A DNA stretch of 64,000 bases from Pseudisothecium myosuroides (GCA_951799445.1 OX637289.1:29264245-29328244), one strand, 5' to 3'; shown: positions 11,095 through 23,949, counted from the stretch's first letter. Made by a program: numbers and translations. Notes: generated by a model from the letters alone, not told the origin.

Positions 11095-13250
11095 TACACC
11101 CAAACCAAATCCTTCTTTCGAGACAAGCTCACGTAACGATCACAGACTCATTCTTACGACACCCACATCAACAACGACGTCCAAATGTCACAAACTCGTG
11201 CTCCTACACGAGTTCTCCTCTTGATCCCTCATCGCAGAAACTTGACAAAACAGGGAATTCATGATTCAGATTGTGTCGTCAAATTCACGACAAGCACGAC
11301 TTTCCAATTTTTACATGTACTGCTGCTAGTGCATGCAAATCTAGCACCCAATTACCACTTTTGCATTTGAAAAGGTTCAAGTTGATTTGAAAAAAAACAC
11401 GCCCAAAAAACAAAATCCAGAGATTGCGGGACAAAAATAGCAAAAAACCCGAAGAACTTGCACAAATGCAGTAATGCACATGTGCAGGCTTGCGATTCAC
11501 CAACCCCCTTGACAAGTGTAAACAGATGCAGCAATGAATGATCCGTCTTCGGAGGTCAACATGAAAATTCTTGTCGATTAGGGTTAGGTTTGCGAACACA
11601 AGGCATGTGCAAAAGCAAACACCATAGCCACGACTGGGAGCTGGAAGCCTGCAACTTGGAGATCTAGTAAGGAATTGGGAAAGATGACGACAGGGGTAAG
11701 TGAGAACTCAGTTGGAGGGTTTTAGGGTTTAAGGTTCTGGATTATATAATTGTAAGTTATGTCGATCTATTTCGAAGTCTACAGTAATTCGTCGCAGCTT
11801 ACTTTCCAGCTCGGAATGACTGTATATAGTGACTTCGTGCGCTACCATTTCGTTTTCTGGTACTCGCAAATGGTATTTCTGCTGTGAGTGGGGCAGTGGG
11901 CTATTTTTAGATTGCACGAGGGGAAGCAACAAGCTTGAGATCAACGAACGGGGACAACTGACGGTTGGTTCAAGGTTTGGCGGTTCATTTTTTCTAAAAA
12001 TGTCAACTCGAAATCAGACAAACCAAAAAATATTAATGAAAAAACAATTGTTGTAGAAGATCATACTAACCTCATTTGAGCAAAGTAAATTATAAATTTC
12101 GAAACATTAACAACTGAGAAAATGTGGGCAATGAAGTTATGTTTTATTTCAAAAAATCTGTTTATGATTTGGAGGTTCCTAACAAAAATAAATGCACTAA
12201 ATTTATATAAGGGTACTAGAAACAAACTTTGATTTTTGGCTATTTATTTTTTGTCATTTATTTTTAATTTAATTTCCGCCAACTTACCATACAACGAAGG
12301 TAACTTACAGAAGCAAAAGAGAGATGCAAGTGCAAGAGCTATGCAACTATATGTTTGTTGGAGGTAATGATTTATAGATTTTTGTGGTTAACTCAAATTT
12401 ACATAGGACTTGCTTTCATATGTTAGGCATGTTCTAACACAATTATTTTTTCCATATAATCATTGAATTTTTTTAAATGAAGGAAAATGCTGTGTATATA
12501 AAAAATGGAGCGACTTTATTAGAATAATTATTTGACAAGTATGAAATGAAGTTGCACCAAGAACAATATGGTTTTATGTTGTATTAATACTAGAGGTAGT
12601 TCAAGTGTGATTTTCTTGGCACCACTTCCAAAGTATAGTTTCCCCCAAAGGTGATATTTGACTCTAGTCTTTAAAATTGATATCATTATTCCAAAGTTTC
12701 TTGAAACTCACTTCATGGAGCTAACATTTAGATAGATGTGCGTTTTAGTAACAACGACAATGTACATTGAGGAGCTTGAATCTTGAGGAATCGCAAAGAA
12801 TAATGGTATAAAGTTTGGGAGAACTTGAGTTGCACCAATCGTGAAGGAAGCTAAGCAGCTTCAACATCTTTCATTCTTCCATGAGTCCTTTGCTACAACG
12901 CCATGGCACCATCTTATTCCTCAATTGTAAGTGCATGTATATATACCTTAGAGATTTGTCATAATGAGCGTAATCCAATGTGTAATAGGTTGCTATCAAA
13001 ATCAACCTTTGAATAAAGCACTTCAAGCTTAAGATGTTTATGTAATTTTGGCTCTAAAAAAATGATCCACATTTTGTTTTCATTTATTTTAGCCTTACAT
13101 GAATGTATATTTTGTTTAGAGGAAATTAAGAACACAATTATGAGCAAAAAGCGCACTGAACAAATTGTGATTCATTTTTGAAACTCTTTGCACTATTTAT
13201 GACAATTTTACAGGGGCAATTCTAATTGCCCAGCAAAATTTGAGCCCCCT
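11095..13250. other. Upstream region of the glycosyltransferase and AT-rich spacer
   Basis: The first 600 bases upstream of the minus-strand start would hold promoter and leader sequence. The remainder is AT-rich with no recognised gene. A GGGCAATTCTAATTGCCC perfect palindrome lies near 13214, just before the GRAS 3'UTR-like segment starts. Confidence 0.5.
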
Positions 13251-13326
13251 ACCTTAGACGTGATCCGCGGCCATTGTAGAGTGTATATAGATGTATTTCT
13301 AGCCGGTGTTGGTGGATGCACTGTGA
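13251..13326 (+). repeat. Left half of a second copy of the GRAS 3'UTR
   Basis: Matches GRAS 3'UTR positions about 5180-5255. Shared strings include GAGTGTATATAGA.GTATTT and AGCCGGTG, ending in TGTGA. The match stops abruptly at 13326 where the TIR GAGCATTCCCACCA begins, and resumes at 56848, 43.5 kb away. The two halves together make one contiguous copy, showing the intervening DNA is an insertion. Confidence 0.85.
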
Positions 13327-14803
13327 GAGCATTCCCACCATGCCACGTTGGGCGTGGCCGCAACATCTCCCCGTGGGCCCTTCCAAGTTTCTGTCCCCCA
13401 CCGTGACTCTTGCTGCGGACACTTTCGAAGCGGCCACTTGAAAAATGAGAGCGGCCACTCAAGAGTTGCGAGCCCTTGCAATGACGCACGACCGCAAACC
13501 TTGGAGAATCTCGATGTCAGAGCATGGCGGTGAAGAGAGCACATAACATTCAGTAGCCTTCAGAGAGGCTGCCTTTTCCTCTCCGAAGTCCTCATCCACG
13601 ACTTTCATCCCTATTTAATTTAAGTAAGCTTTGGTATCGGGATAGTGACAGTACATTATGGTATGTTCCATTTTCTTTTCTTAACCTTTGAACGGCCCTC
13701 GGGCTCCTCCTGTACGCGACCGTAGCGCACAGATACGGTGAGAGACAAATTAATCGGAAGGCGGAATTCCTGTCAATTGTCAACTTCAGCCGTTCCGATT
13801 GCGTTTATGTATGCTGGACGTCGCGCAAATTTTTTTGCGAGGTCCCTGATGGCCACGTTCATGAGAATTTTGGGAGAATAAGTGACAAACAACGTTGTAG
13901 TGTCTGGAATGCCGAAGTTCGGAATTCTGTAAAATTCTGGCGTTCAGACCTGCAAGATCGCTCCGGCTGGGGGCATTGCTTAGATGCACTGAGCAGCCCA
14001 AAAAAAATTGGAAGCAAAATCCGCAGTATTGCGACCACAATTGCAATTCGTTCAAATGTATACCTCGGCCTCGGGTGGCCCGGAAATGTGACGGGCGAAC
14101 GCCGTATACAAAAATCAATCGCGTCCACGTTGCCGCAGTGGCGCTGTACGAACCACATAGCGTTGCACAAGCTGGCGCCAGCTCGAGTGCCAGACGTGGC
14201 GGGAGGATAACTGCTTTTGGCAGGAAATCCGCCTTGGCAGCGTTTCCGGGCGTCATGACACACCCATAGTTGCGACAATCTCGGCAGCAAAGGACAGCTT
14301 TCTTTCAGCGCAGTGCATTTCAATTGCAACTTCAATCACGTCAAATAAAAAGAGTCTGAAGGTATCACTTTCCATTCATAATATGAAGGCATCACAAAAA
14401 GTTTGTGACAACACGAGTGGGTCCAACAACAACTGCTGCCTTCCAACATTCATGACCTCCTGCTTCAGAGTAGGCTTCTAACTAGAACAAGTCTACCTTC
14501 CTACAGTCCCTTTGACAAACCAAAACAAACCAATTGCTTTACAGCTCCTCAGTTCAAAACTCCAGCACTTGGTGGACCAAATTCCACCGTTTAGGCAGAC
14601 TTGACCAGATCAAAAGTCGGCGACAATTGCCGTAGAGCCCGCCTGCATGCTTGCTGCCCATGTCGCAGGGATCGAGAACGACAAAAACAGGGGTGCACAG
14701 AACCACAACCCTGCCAACAGAGGGGTCAAAGAGAAACGCTACCTACAAACCCATAAATAAAAGAGGTTGCCTCCTCCTCTAAACGGACACGACTGCCAAC
14801 AGC

Positions 14804-16122
14804 CTACAACAAACTACTCCGCCATGCCAGCATGATATCCACATTGCGTATGCACCACGCGCCCTCGCATTGGAAAAGTCCACCGCATCCAGGACACATT
14901 CGGCGTGTCCTCCTCCTACAGACCACGCACCTACGACGCGTTCCAGTTTCCACGCAGTTGAAGTGGAGCCCGCCTGCGGCCAAGTTCCGTATCGGGCCCC
15001 GTATCTGACCAAGTCTGAGCCTGGAATCGATCAAATCCTCCACCAGTGCGTAGTGCCACAAGCTACGTGAAAGGACGGGGAGGCCTAGAGCGCGACGATC
15101 ACTCTGGTACAAGATGTATGAATTCAGCAGTTTCGAATCAAGGACGAACATGAAGACCCGATGCCACCACTTGTGGAAGTGCATCTGAACAGTGTACTCC
15201 TGGCGCTGTTGGTCAACAAGGTCGACACCACGCATGCCAGCTTGGTACTGCAAAAGAATGGGTGACGTGGGAAACTGTATGCGCTCCCGCCCAACCCAAC
15301 GTCCGGCAAACGTATCCTCTCCAATTGGATCACAAGCCGTTGACAAAAGGAAGACAGGCTTCGAATCCATCCAACAGATGACCGCGATCTGGCGTGAACG
15401 GTGCATCTTCAGGACCAAGTGTCCTCTCTCTGGCAGCTGGTTGTTTGGAAAGCCAGAAAGGCTTGGTGGAAAGCCTTTCCTTGTCTTCCAGCACATTCCC
15501 GTGGCCCAAAAACCGCGCTTCAGTAGCTCCATGAACAACCGTGGAGATGTAAAGAAGTTGTCCGTGATAATGACGTGGCCACGCCCTTCCAATCCTGCAA
15601 TTGCTGTGAGCACAGCGTCTTCTCCGACGGAGTCTCCTTCCGCCCGCGCATCATCCGCTCCAAGGTACACGATGATGTTTGAGACGTACCTGTCCCATCC
15701 CATATAGAGAATGCACACAAGTAAATGAATAGGACCAAGCAAGTTCCGCCCTCAACGTTCACGAACAAGCAAGTACCGTCATTGAAAACCCCTCCTACTT
15801 CACAGAGCCTCTCTGTTCATTCACGGCGAGCAAGAGCCCAACGCCTTCCCCAGACTCCTCATGTCTGAATCAGAAGGCTGAATGCCGTTCACAGCCAGGC
15901 AGCTGAAGTACAGACAATGAACTAGCATGACACAAACAATAGCACACATTGACTCACGAAACAGGTTTTTTGAAACAAATCAGTGAAAGTTTTCCGAACC
16001 TGCTCTCTGAGTTTGCAAGTGCCCAGACCTTTACACCGAACTTCACAGGTTTTGATTTCATGTATTGGCGGATGTTACAGAAACGTCCCTTGTAGGCAAT
16101 CATTATCTCGTCAACAGTTAGT
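14804..16122 (-). pseudogene. piggyBac transposase, C-terminal part (DDE catalytic core and Cys-rich tail)
   Basis: This is the 3' portion of a transposase gene split by the level-3 insertion. The first segment runs from 16122 down to a GTTCGG donor after 16000; it encodes the first catalytic region TVDEIMIAYKGRF (Asp codon at 16110-16112) and QYMKSKPVKFGVKVWAL. The next exon, 15689-14804 with acceptor CAG before 15689, is open for 294 codons. It holds DNFFTSP (second Asp), RGVDLVDQQ (third Asp) and a C-terminal cysteine-rich domain (CVVCRRRTRRMCPGCGGLFQ). This arrangement matches DDE_Tnp_1_7 plus the PGBD-type zinc-binding tail. The splice joins in frame (SR/YVSNIIVYLG). This part shows no stop codons; the gene is broken by the insertion and by stops in the N-terminal part. 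Confidence 0.9.
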
Positions 16123-16130
16123 ACCCTCTC

Positions 16131-16973
16131 CTCAGGGCCGGCACTGGCGATTCTTTAGAAACGACGTGTGATAAAATAAAGGGTATGGTTTATTAGTTGG
16201 AGTAAAATTTTTGAAGAGATTTAGAAATAAATTAGGGGTCCCAAAAACATGAGGCATTTAAATAAAAAATAGGGGTCACTATAATGGGAGGCTTTTAATT
16301 TTTTTTAATTAAAATATAGGGTTGGGTTTGGGGTTAGGGTGGGTTTAGGTGGATGGATGTAGATAAAATCTTCATTTTCATTGACTTACAGTTGGATGAG
16401 GCAGTGAGATGCAGTTCAGTAATAGCTTTCTGCTGTAAATTAAAGGGGTTGGCCCTCGGATGCCCGCTGCCTGCATTGAATATATTGACTTTGGAAACAT
16501 AATTTGTATTGAGCTTAGTTGTTTCTTTGGATGCCCGTTGGCGTCATTGAGTGAGTCCAATTTTATTTTTTGGGGTTTGGAGGCACTGGATGGCCGTTGT
16601 CGCGCCCTGTGAGATGCAGATTTGCCGCTCATTTCTCTTAGGGTTGTGCGGATTGCGGAGGGAGAAACCACTGGCGCTGTCTAAATCAAATCGTGCTTCA
16701 AACTGTTTTGCTGGGTTCTTTGATCAATTCGTGTTACATTTGCGGTTTAGGGTGTTGCGCATGGAGGCGACGCTGTGCAAGGGTTTTCTGTCTTAACATT
16801 CTAGGGTTTCAAGCTGCGATAAGATGATCTTCGCTACCCGACCGATTTGAATTTCTGTTGTTCTCATTGTTCTTCGTATTGCTTAGGGTCTGGACTTGCG
16901 TTGAGGGTTGACGGCAAATTCGCTCTCATGTGTCCTATTCCGTGCTTTTGGCGTCTTCAGATCATGGTTCAGC
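16131..16973 (+). promoter_or_regulatory. 5' end and leader of transposon copy A
   Basis: Non-coding 0.84 kb between the left end and the large gene. A subterminal stretch at 16150-16185 (TTTAG.AAC.ACGTG.GA) is conserved in copy B at 23190-23222. GTTTAGGGTT-like strings recur, as they do before the copy-B gene. No coding frame is recognised. Confidence 0.5.
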
Positions 16974-19900
16974 ATGGCGTCAAAAGTCAAGTTATTCAAG
17001 TTAGAGGAGGACGGAGACGAGCCTCGGAGCATGGGAAAGATTAATTCAAAGGAAGACGAGTCCTATGCCGACCTACGGGAGCGCTTGGAAAAATCTAGTG
17101 CCATCCCCTGGCCCTTTGATTTCTGGGATGCCGAGGAAGAAGAGCGGATCGGCGTGCCGTTGGAGGGCCTGAATACGTATGCGGACCATGTTTATGTTGT
17201 CAAGAAAGGCTGCGGAGGTTTGGCAGGGCGTAAAAGACCGCGTGTCGGCGACGACGGTGCTCCTCTCGACTCCAATGTTGACCGGGTGGCAGACGACCCT
17301 GAACAGCCCGAAAGCAACACAGTTACTGTTGATGGCGCTCCTCCAGGACCGTCTGCAAGTTCCAGGGTGGATGGTGATTCGAATGGGGAGGCAGTCGAAG
17401 GGCTTCAACCACAAGAATGGCTGAAATCCCAATTACTTTCAGCCGAGGTAATGGACAAGTATTTGGACTTCGAGCGGAAGACAAGGAATGAACTCCGCAA
17501 CCGTGACATGGAGGATCATGAATGGATTCTGAAGTCCTTCGACAAGAACGGAGTTGCTATCGTGAAGGTGCATTGCCTGGAATGCGGAAAAGACTGTGGC
17601 GGCAGCAGCGGCAAGCACACGAAGGATGTAATTTCAAATTTATTCAATAATTTCAAGCACAGCCATGTTGTCACAGATGCTCACATTTGTCAGTACTGCA
17701 GGAAGAAGAACATTCCGTATGAACCGCAATCGCAGGCACAGTCCGGTAAGGGAAAATCATCTCCCACGATGACACCCGTGGACCACTGAAGGAGTTGGTT
17801 CATGAAGGACTTAGGATCATTGATACTGTGAATGACACTTGTGAGTCCAAGCGACCTCCCTTTCTTGCTGTTGGAGATGTAAATGCCCCAGGACTAAAGA
17901 GCTACTAGTTCAAGGCAAGGTGCACGTACTGCAATGAATGCTTCATGCTGTGCCCCGCCAAGAAGCAATTGGAGTCCAATTTGAAAAATCATGCGGCATC
18001 AATTAAGCATCTGGAGAGAGTGGAGACAGCGGATTCGAACAAACCTGGAGGGACAGCCTTATCTTCTGGTAGAAAAAGGAGGCCCAGTCGCTCATCAGGA
18101 ATGACTGGCAGCTCAAACCAGAAGGATCTTCATTGGTGGCTGAAGGAAAAACCCGGAGACAGTGAGGTAGGTGACTGGAACCCGGTTGGCAGAGGTGCAT
18201 TGTTGAGTTTGATGTGTTGGGGATTTAGAGCGTCTACGACAATGTATGCTGGGAAATCTTATAAGGTCTACGGCCTCCTAGATGACCCTCATCCTGGTGT
18301 ACATTGGTATTGTGAACCACATGTGTCTTCTTCTTTTATTGTGGATGGTTCTGGGGTCACCGTAAATGGTTGCTTTAGACACCGTGATTGTGTGAAATTC
18401 TCTACATTCGGTAAAAGTTTCATTGACTTCATTTGTGTTGCCTGTACACGGATACCGTCAGAAACTGACTTTCGCTTGCGGGTGGTTCGGGAAGATCGGG
18501 CGATTGAGAAAAGGGGTAGTCGTGGTACAGGTTCCGGAAGACGTCTCAAATATTTGTCGTTGAATGAGGTTCTCGATCACAGCAGGTCAGTTAGCAAGCA
18601 ATTCAGACGTGAGCGTATGATGCATTGGCATGCTAAAGCTAAAATTGCCCAGTTAAAAATTACTAGACCTACGATCAGAGAAGCTACAAAGGCTGCTGAT
18701 GGATCAGAAAATATACTTAAATTTGTGAATAACATCATAGCTGCTCATAGATCAGGTGCCCTTGGGGGGAAGCTTGTTCTATGGAGTTTCCTGAAAGACG
18801 TAGCTGGTAACCTTAATCGCAAAAAATCTGGACATAGATTTACAAACAACACCAAGTGTTTCACCCAAGCCATGAAGATGTACGGTGGAAAAAGAATGGT
18901 AGACTTATTTTCTTTGAATTACGGTGGTCCTGAGATGTCCACGGTCATTAGAAAGAATAGGAAAGGTGTACAATTTGTTCCAGGTGAGCATGCTGATGTA
19001 TTCCGTGCGGTGGCCACTATCTACAGGCAGGCAAAAGAGGTCCACAATATAGCAGGTCCTGTCCTTGTAATTTTAGCAGAGGACGAAACTAAAGTAAAAT
19101 CCCGGGTAGCCTACAAACAAAAATGGGATACACTAGCTGGTTTTTGCGGTGTCACTGAAAACCATGTCTGCGTCACAGATTTCAAAATTGTTGTTGGAGT
19201 TGGGGAGGCAGGACATCAGAAAATCCTTGAATCATTTCGCACTAACAAGGTTGGAGGTTTTGCCAGGGTCATCTTCGTTAATCCTCTACATCAGAGTTTG
19301 CCTCGCCTAGTCTTGGTGGTTTGCTGTACTTGTAACTGTTTTGACTCCGCTTAGATTAGAAAACAATGGGGTGTGATAGAAAAGTTGTGGGAAAAAGAAT
19401 GCAAGGAGGCCGTGGGGCCAATAATCGGGCATGCCAGTGATGGTGACAGCAGGCGTCGACAACTAATGCTCGAAGATTACAAATGCAAGGAAGGGGCCTG
19501 CTTTTGTGTGGATTGGCCGGGGTGGTTCCTGATAGCGCAACTTGCAGACAATAACGATGTGTTCCGTTTGCATGACCAGGACTACATACATAATGGTAAG
19601 AAACTCGTGAATCCTTTGGACTCTGTTGCAAGAACTCTAATGCTTGGTGGGGACTTGTGCAATATCAACCATTTGGGAATGGTGTACAGCACATTCTCGT
19701 ATGACCAACATGGATTACTGCAGGCCGATGTGGACAGACAAGACCAACAGAATTGGGCCTCGGCGCAGCGGCTATGCCAGCAAAAGACACGGACATGCCT
19801 CGCCAACTTGCGTATGTCTGAGGAGGCGGGCGTTCAGAACGTACCTTGGAGACTAAAATGTACTTAAGAATTTGCTCGGACTACATTGATATGTTTCTGT

Positions 19901-21462
19901 CCCCTACATTAGACCTCCGTTCTCGACTTGTTTTGGCGTCTAAAGTGTCATTTTTCTTTAGGTTGTGGAGGTTGTGGTTTTCACATGGCGAAAACAAAGA
20001 GAAATTCACGCTTAACCTGAATTTTGTTAGTCACCAGTGCTTCATTGATATCCAAATTTCCTGTCATTTCTTGGTGTTGCTTGTTTGCCACTTTAGAGAC
20101 AGATATCCCCACCTACCAGTTCCGCTTCACTTGACAGGCAGCGATTCGTGTGAAGTATTCTTCTCCAAGATTGGGGGGATGCAAGGGTTAGAACAGAGGT
20201 ATGATTTTCATGAAGTTGTTAACACAGCGAATACAATTAATAGAATGAGCGCCATTGAGTATGGTGACAGTGGACTCAAATTCAACAAAGTCCACAACAA
20301 AATGACGAATATCTGGAAAAACCTTCACCCACTAGCTGATGGAGAAAGTCCATGCAATCTTGCGGACTATTCTCTGATATGTTCACCCAATCTTGTGATT
20401 GCTGCCTTGGAAGAGGGGCTCTCGGAGGCTCAAAAAATTCTGAGGAGCTTGAACATGGCGCCGTCGATACAAGCCCGTCCGGCTATCAAAAGATGGTTAT
20501 ACAAACCGTGGCTTGTTGAGAAAGAGGACCCTTGTCACATGGCATTTGTGCCCAGTCCACGCCCTGTTCGTGGAGAAGACGAAGATGCTGAGGTACTCCA
20601 AGAGTCACTGCTAGCAGCACAGGAGTCAGGTCGTGAAGGAGAAATTACTCCAACGGCGAATCTAGAAGAGGACATTGAAAATGATGGACTAGATGACTTG
20701 GCCGTCTTGGAGGAGGAGGCTCGCGACGTCCTCACAGCTGTCATGAATGAGGAAGAAACCCAAGTGTCTTCACAAGAGTTTCCACAAACGGTAATTCCCT
20801 ATGTAGAATACAGTGGTCACCGTGTGTTTAAATCCACGCTGGTTACACAGCTGAATGGAAACCCGTTTTTGTCCAAAGATCGCCTGAAAAGAGTACGGAA
20901 TTCCATATATTACAATAACAGTGATGACGTTGTGAATGCAACATCATCGTCTAGTTCGTGCTTGCTAGGTGTTGGTTCGGATTGTGGGGTCTTTTTTGTG
21001 CAGCGAAGCAGCACTGGTATTTCTTCTACCGTGAAGGCTGCTGTGCAGAGATCCAGGAGGTTGCAAAAGAAGAAAACTGGCTACAAAGGCCAACCATGCC
21101 GAATTACCAACGGTGTTGATGAAGGCAGCTAGTGGATCAACAGGGTACAGAAGATTCGTAGGCGTTATGGGACTAAATGGGGAGCCTGTAGGTAGCCTGT
21201 GGACCTACTAGATAGGCCAGCCAACATTCAGAGAAAAGGAATCTCAACCCCCTCCGTTATGGTTTTATTAACCTGGTATTCTAAACAACCTGGATATTAC
21301 AAGTTTAAGTATGATGTTTCAGACTGGAAATGGATTGATCTGGATGCCATTATCTCAACAGTATGCCTGTCTTTCAACCCTTCTACAAAATATTACAGTG
21401 TGCTTGAGGATGATGCAAAGTGCTTGAATGATTTTGTTTCTCAGAAATCACCATCTAGATGA
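16974..21462 (+). pseudogene. Large transposase-like gene, copy A (broken)
   Basis: An intronless coding region of about 1,490 codons, read from ATG 16974 (MASKVKLFKLEEDG). It aligns end to end with copy B. Order: an acidic N-terminus with WPFDFWDAEEE; a first zinc finger (HCLECGKDCGG ... SHVVTDAH); a second finger (CTYCNECF ... NHAASIKH); a core with LAEDETKVKSRV, GHASDGDSRRRQL, HDQDYIHNGKKL, QHGLLQADVDRQDQQNW and LTGSDSCEVFFSKIGG; and a C-terminal region with a WINRVQKIRR segment. The acidic motifs and the QDxxHxxKK string suggest an RNase-H-fold transposase near hAT/P (inference). It is disrupted by frameshifts near 17770 and 19840 and by in-frame TAG stops at 17906, 19352, 21130 and 21191. 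Three of the stops replace a Trp codon that is intact in copy B. Confidence 0.85.
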
Positions 21463-21967
21463 TTGTCATCATGCTTGTCTATTTTATGCAATCAAATATT
21501 TTGTCCTAGGATTCTGTGGGTTCTAGGATGGGAAGGCAAATTCAGCAGACACTCATGGGATTAAACGTTTGAGGAGTTTCCGGAGCATGGTGTCCAATCA
21601 CAAGACAAGACAGGGAGCTGCCAATTCACCCAAAGCAGTCGCATCAGGAATTCTATCATTCAGGTATCAGTACGAAATCCGCACAGCATTTCCCAAATTA
21701 TTCGCACCTTCATAATTCAAATCATCTCTAGGCGGCTGCTTTCCGGATTTTTTTTCCCTGGTTGTGTGCCATTAAGGTTCAGGCGTGTGCGCCATTCTTC
21801 CCAGAATGGTGCTGCTGTAGTTTTCCGTTGCTGCCAATGCGTGTGCGCCATTCTTTCCGCAGCCGCTGCTTCTGTAGTTCTCCGTTGTCACCAATTTTTT
21901 TCTCGTCGTCTATCTGCTTAGCGCCTTCCTCTTCTGCTCGTGAATTCAAATTTGTGGGTTTCCTTGG
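21463..21967 (+). other. Spacer between large and small genes of copy A
   Basis: Non-coding. It contains a short direct duplication near 21781 and 21836 (GCGTGTGCGCCATTCTT) and ends in a pyrimidine-rich stretch before the small gene. It could hold the terminator of the first gene and the promoter of the second. Confidence 0.45.
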
Positions 21968-22384
21968 ATGGATCGCGTTTTCCCAGATTGTGTTGTGGCG
22001 GCGATGTTGTCGAGGTTGGATTACAAGCCGCGCTCGAATTGGGGTCCAGAGGTTCCTCTCCCGCGCCTCACCGATGTCATTCTGGCGGTGGACGAAGCGC
22101 GATTAGTGTCCAAGGACGCGAAGGCTTCAATTGATTCGTCCTTCCAGTACAAGTGCCTCCGTCTTGCCCGGGAGGATGTGAAGAGTACAGTTGGGGCAAA
22201 TTGGGTGGCGCCGGAAATCATGGTCGAGGTTCTTCTAGCGCGGTACGTGGGCATGTTTGCGCAATCCGGGCGCGTCCCAGAGACCCTAAATGACGAGAGA
22301 TTTGCAGCGACAGCTGCGAATGAAGTCGCCGCTCCAGCCGATCTTGGGAGCGAGGAGCCGAAGCCAGAGGATCGCGGGGCTTGA
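21968..22384 (+). CDS. Small second protein of the transposon, copy A
   Basis: Open frame of 138 residues starting MDRVFPDCVVAAML, 0.5 kb downstream of the large gene and on the same strand. It is unlike any family I recognise. It is homologous to the small gene of copy B: FPDCVVAAML matches VPVDCLIPCMM, and SSFQYKCLRLAREDV matches SSLEYACLRLAQFEL. Retention of the same small gene at the same place in two diverged copies is evidence that it is a real gene. It is predicted soluble, with alternating hydrophobic and charged residues and an acidic C-terminus (ADLGSEEPKPEDRGA). No catalytic motif is seen. It may be an accessory factor for transposition (inference). Unlike the adjacent large gene, it has no break. 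Confidence 0.65.
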   Translation: MDRVFPDCVVAAMLSRLDYKPRSNWGPEVPLPRLTDVILAVDEARLVSKDAKASIDSSFQYKCLRLAREDVKSTVGANWVAPEIMVEVLLARYVGMFAQSGRVPETLNDERFAATAANEVAAPADLGSEEPKPEDRGA

Positions 22385-23166
22385 AAATTCTGGTTCGTTC
22401 ATTGAAATTCTGCCCTACCCAGAAACTGCATTTGCTTGTTTCATACTTTTGTGCAATTTCCAGTCGCTTTTGTGTGATCCTGCAGTTGGTGCATGTGAAA
22501 TTGTGGGTTCCTTACAACGCAAACCCTCCTGGTCAGATCAGTCCACTTAGTCGACGCCCAGAATTTGAAGTCTTCTTTTTTGTGGGTGTGCACATGTAGG
22601 GTTCAAAGCGAGGATGTTGGTGCCGAATCTGCAGGTACAAGAATCCTAAAACCCCAATTGTCGCTCTTAAGTTTGATTTATAGTTCTAGGGCGGGGGAAT
22701 TCTATCATTCTGTTTCTTTTTTTGGCATTCAGATGTTCATCTGAATGCAAATCAGGGGTACAGTTTCCAATTTTTTTGGGGCATTCAGATGAACATCTAA
22801 ATGCCGAGGAAGTCCATAATTCCCAATTTTTTTTGGCATTCAGATGTTCATCTGAATGCGAATCAGGGGTACAGTTCCCAATTTTTTTTGGGCATTCAGT
22901 TGAACATCTGAATGCGAATCAGGGGTACAGTTCCCAATTTTTTTTGGGCATTCAGTTGAACATCTAAATGCCGAGGAAGTCTATCATTCCCAATTTTTTT
23001 GGGCATTCAGATGTTCATCTGAATGCGTAGGAGGCTTTGAATTCCGTTTTTTCTATGGCATTCAGGTGAAAGCAATTCTCTTCTTTCAATTCTTTTGGGC
23101 ATGCAGCTGTGGTTCTCAGCCTGAATTGGGAAATCTGTGCAGGTTGCAGGGCGCTGGGGAGGTGGA
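22385..23166 (+). other. 3' non-coding part of copy A, right end missing
   Basis: Sequence after the small gene, mostly a minisatellite. No right terminal repeat resembling AGTGCCACCCCCGAG is seen before copy B begins at 23167, so copy A lacks its own right end here. Confidence 0.55.
22715..23075. repeat. Minisatellite, unit about 55-60 bp, built around a hairpin
   Basis: Six or so units carry GCATTCAGATGTTCATCTGA, whose halves pair as an 11-bp inverted repeat around TT. They are separated by CAGGGGTACAGTTCCCAA and poly-T. Some units have the variant AGTTGAACATCT, so arms drift independently. Located in the 3' non-coding region of copy A. Confidence 0.8.
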
Positions 23167-23949
23167 CACGGGGGGGGGCACTTAGAAATTTTTAGCAACA
23201 ACGTGCGACATAATATAGGGAGGGATTAATTCATAAGGCCAAAAAATTAGAAAAAACTTAGGGGTAATATACGGTGTACAAATTAGTGTACTTTCATTTC
23301 AAAGTAAGATACATAGGTAAATATTATTGGATATTTAAATTTTTTTGATCTAAAATACCCTGAAAAATATGTATCCTAGGTATTTCATGTGATTAGGTTC
23401 AATTCCTAGTCTACTGACCTGTTGAGTTGGATGAAAATCTGCTCTTCACCGTCCACGAAGATGGATGAAAGGGGACTTCTGTGCGTGGGTACCTTCATAC
23501 AGTTCATAGCTAGGATTCCTTTGCTGGAAGTAACTTAACATGCCTTCAATTTCCGCGTGCTGGCACTGCTGTGTATTGAATTTGCAGGCAGGGTTTGAAT
23601 GTGATGCGGGTGGGGTGTTGAATTGGCAGGCAGGGATTCAATGCGTTTAGGGTGCGTGTGGATTTCGCAGCCATGAGTTCTATTTGCGACGGGTGCTCTC
23701 TTTTGCAAGTTTACGTTAGGGTTTAGGGTTCAGCAAGGGTGCGGTTCATGAGGCGATTTCGGCGTGGTTTAGGGTGCTCTCAGTTGTGAATGTTTCTGGC
23801 ATTTAGGGTTGCAGGGTTTGCAGTTTACCACTTCGCTATTGTCGAGGGTTTTCGGGTCACTGTTGCGGCTTTTGGTGCTCGCTGTGTGGAATTAGGGTTT
23901 GCCTTAGGGGTTTAGGTGCAATTCTGTTTTTTGTTCTTGGGGTGGCTTC
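23167..23949 (+). promoter_or_regulatory. 5' end and leader of transposon copy B
   Basis: Non-coding 0.78 kb with the terminal repeat, the conserved subterminal sequence and several TTTAGGGTT strings before the start codon. It parallels the copy-A leader. No promoter element can be placed precisely. Confidence 0.45.

Noticed and set aside
13786..14335. Two minus-strand frames of about 155 codons in the piggyBac 3' end
   Set aside because: They overlap each other in different frames and lie after the transposase stop, with no conserved motif. Likely chance.
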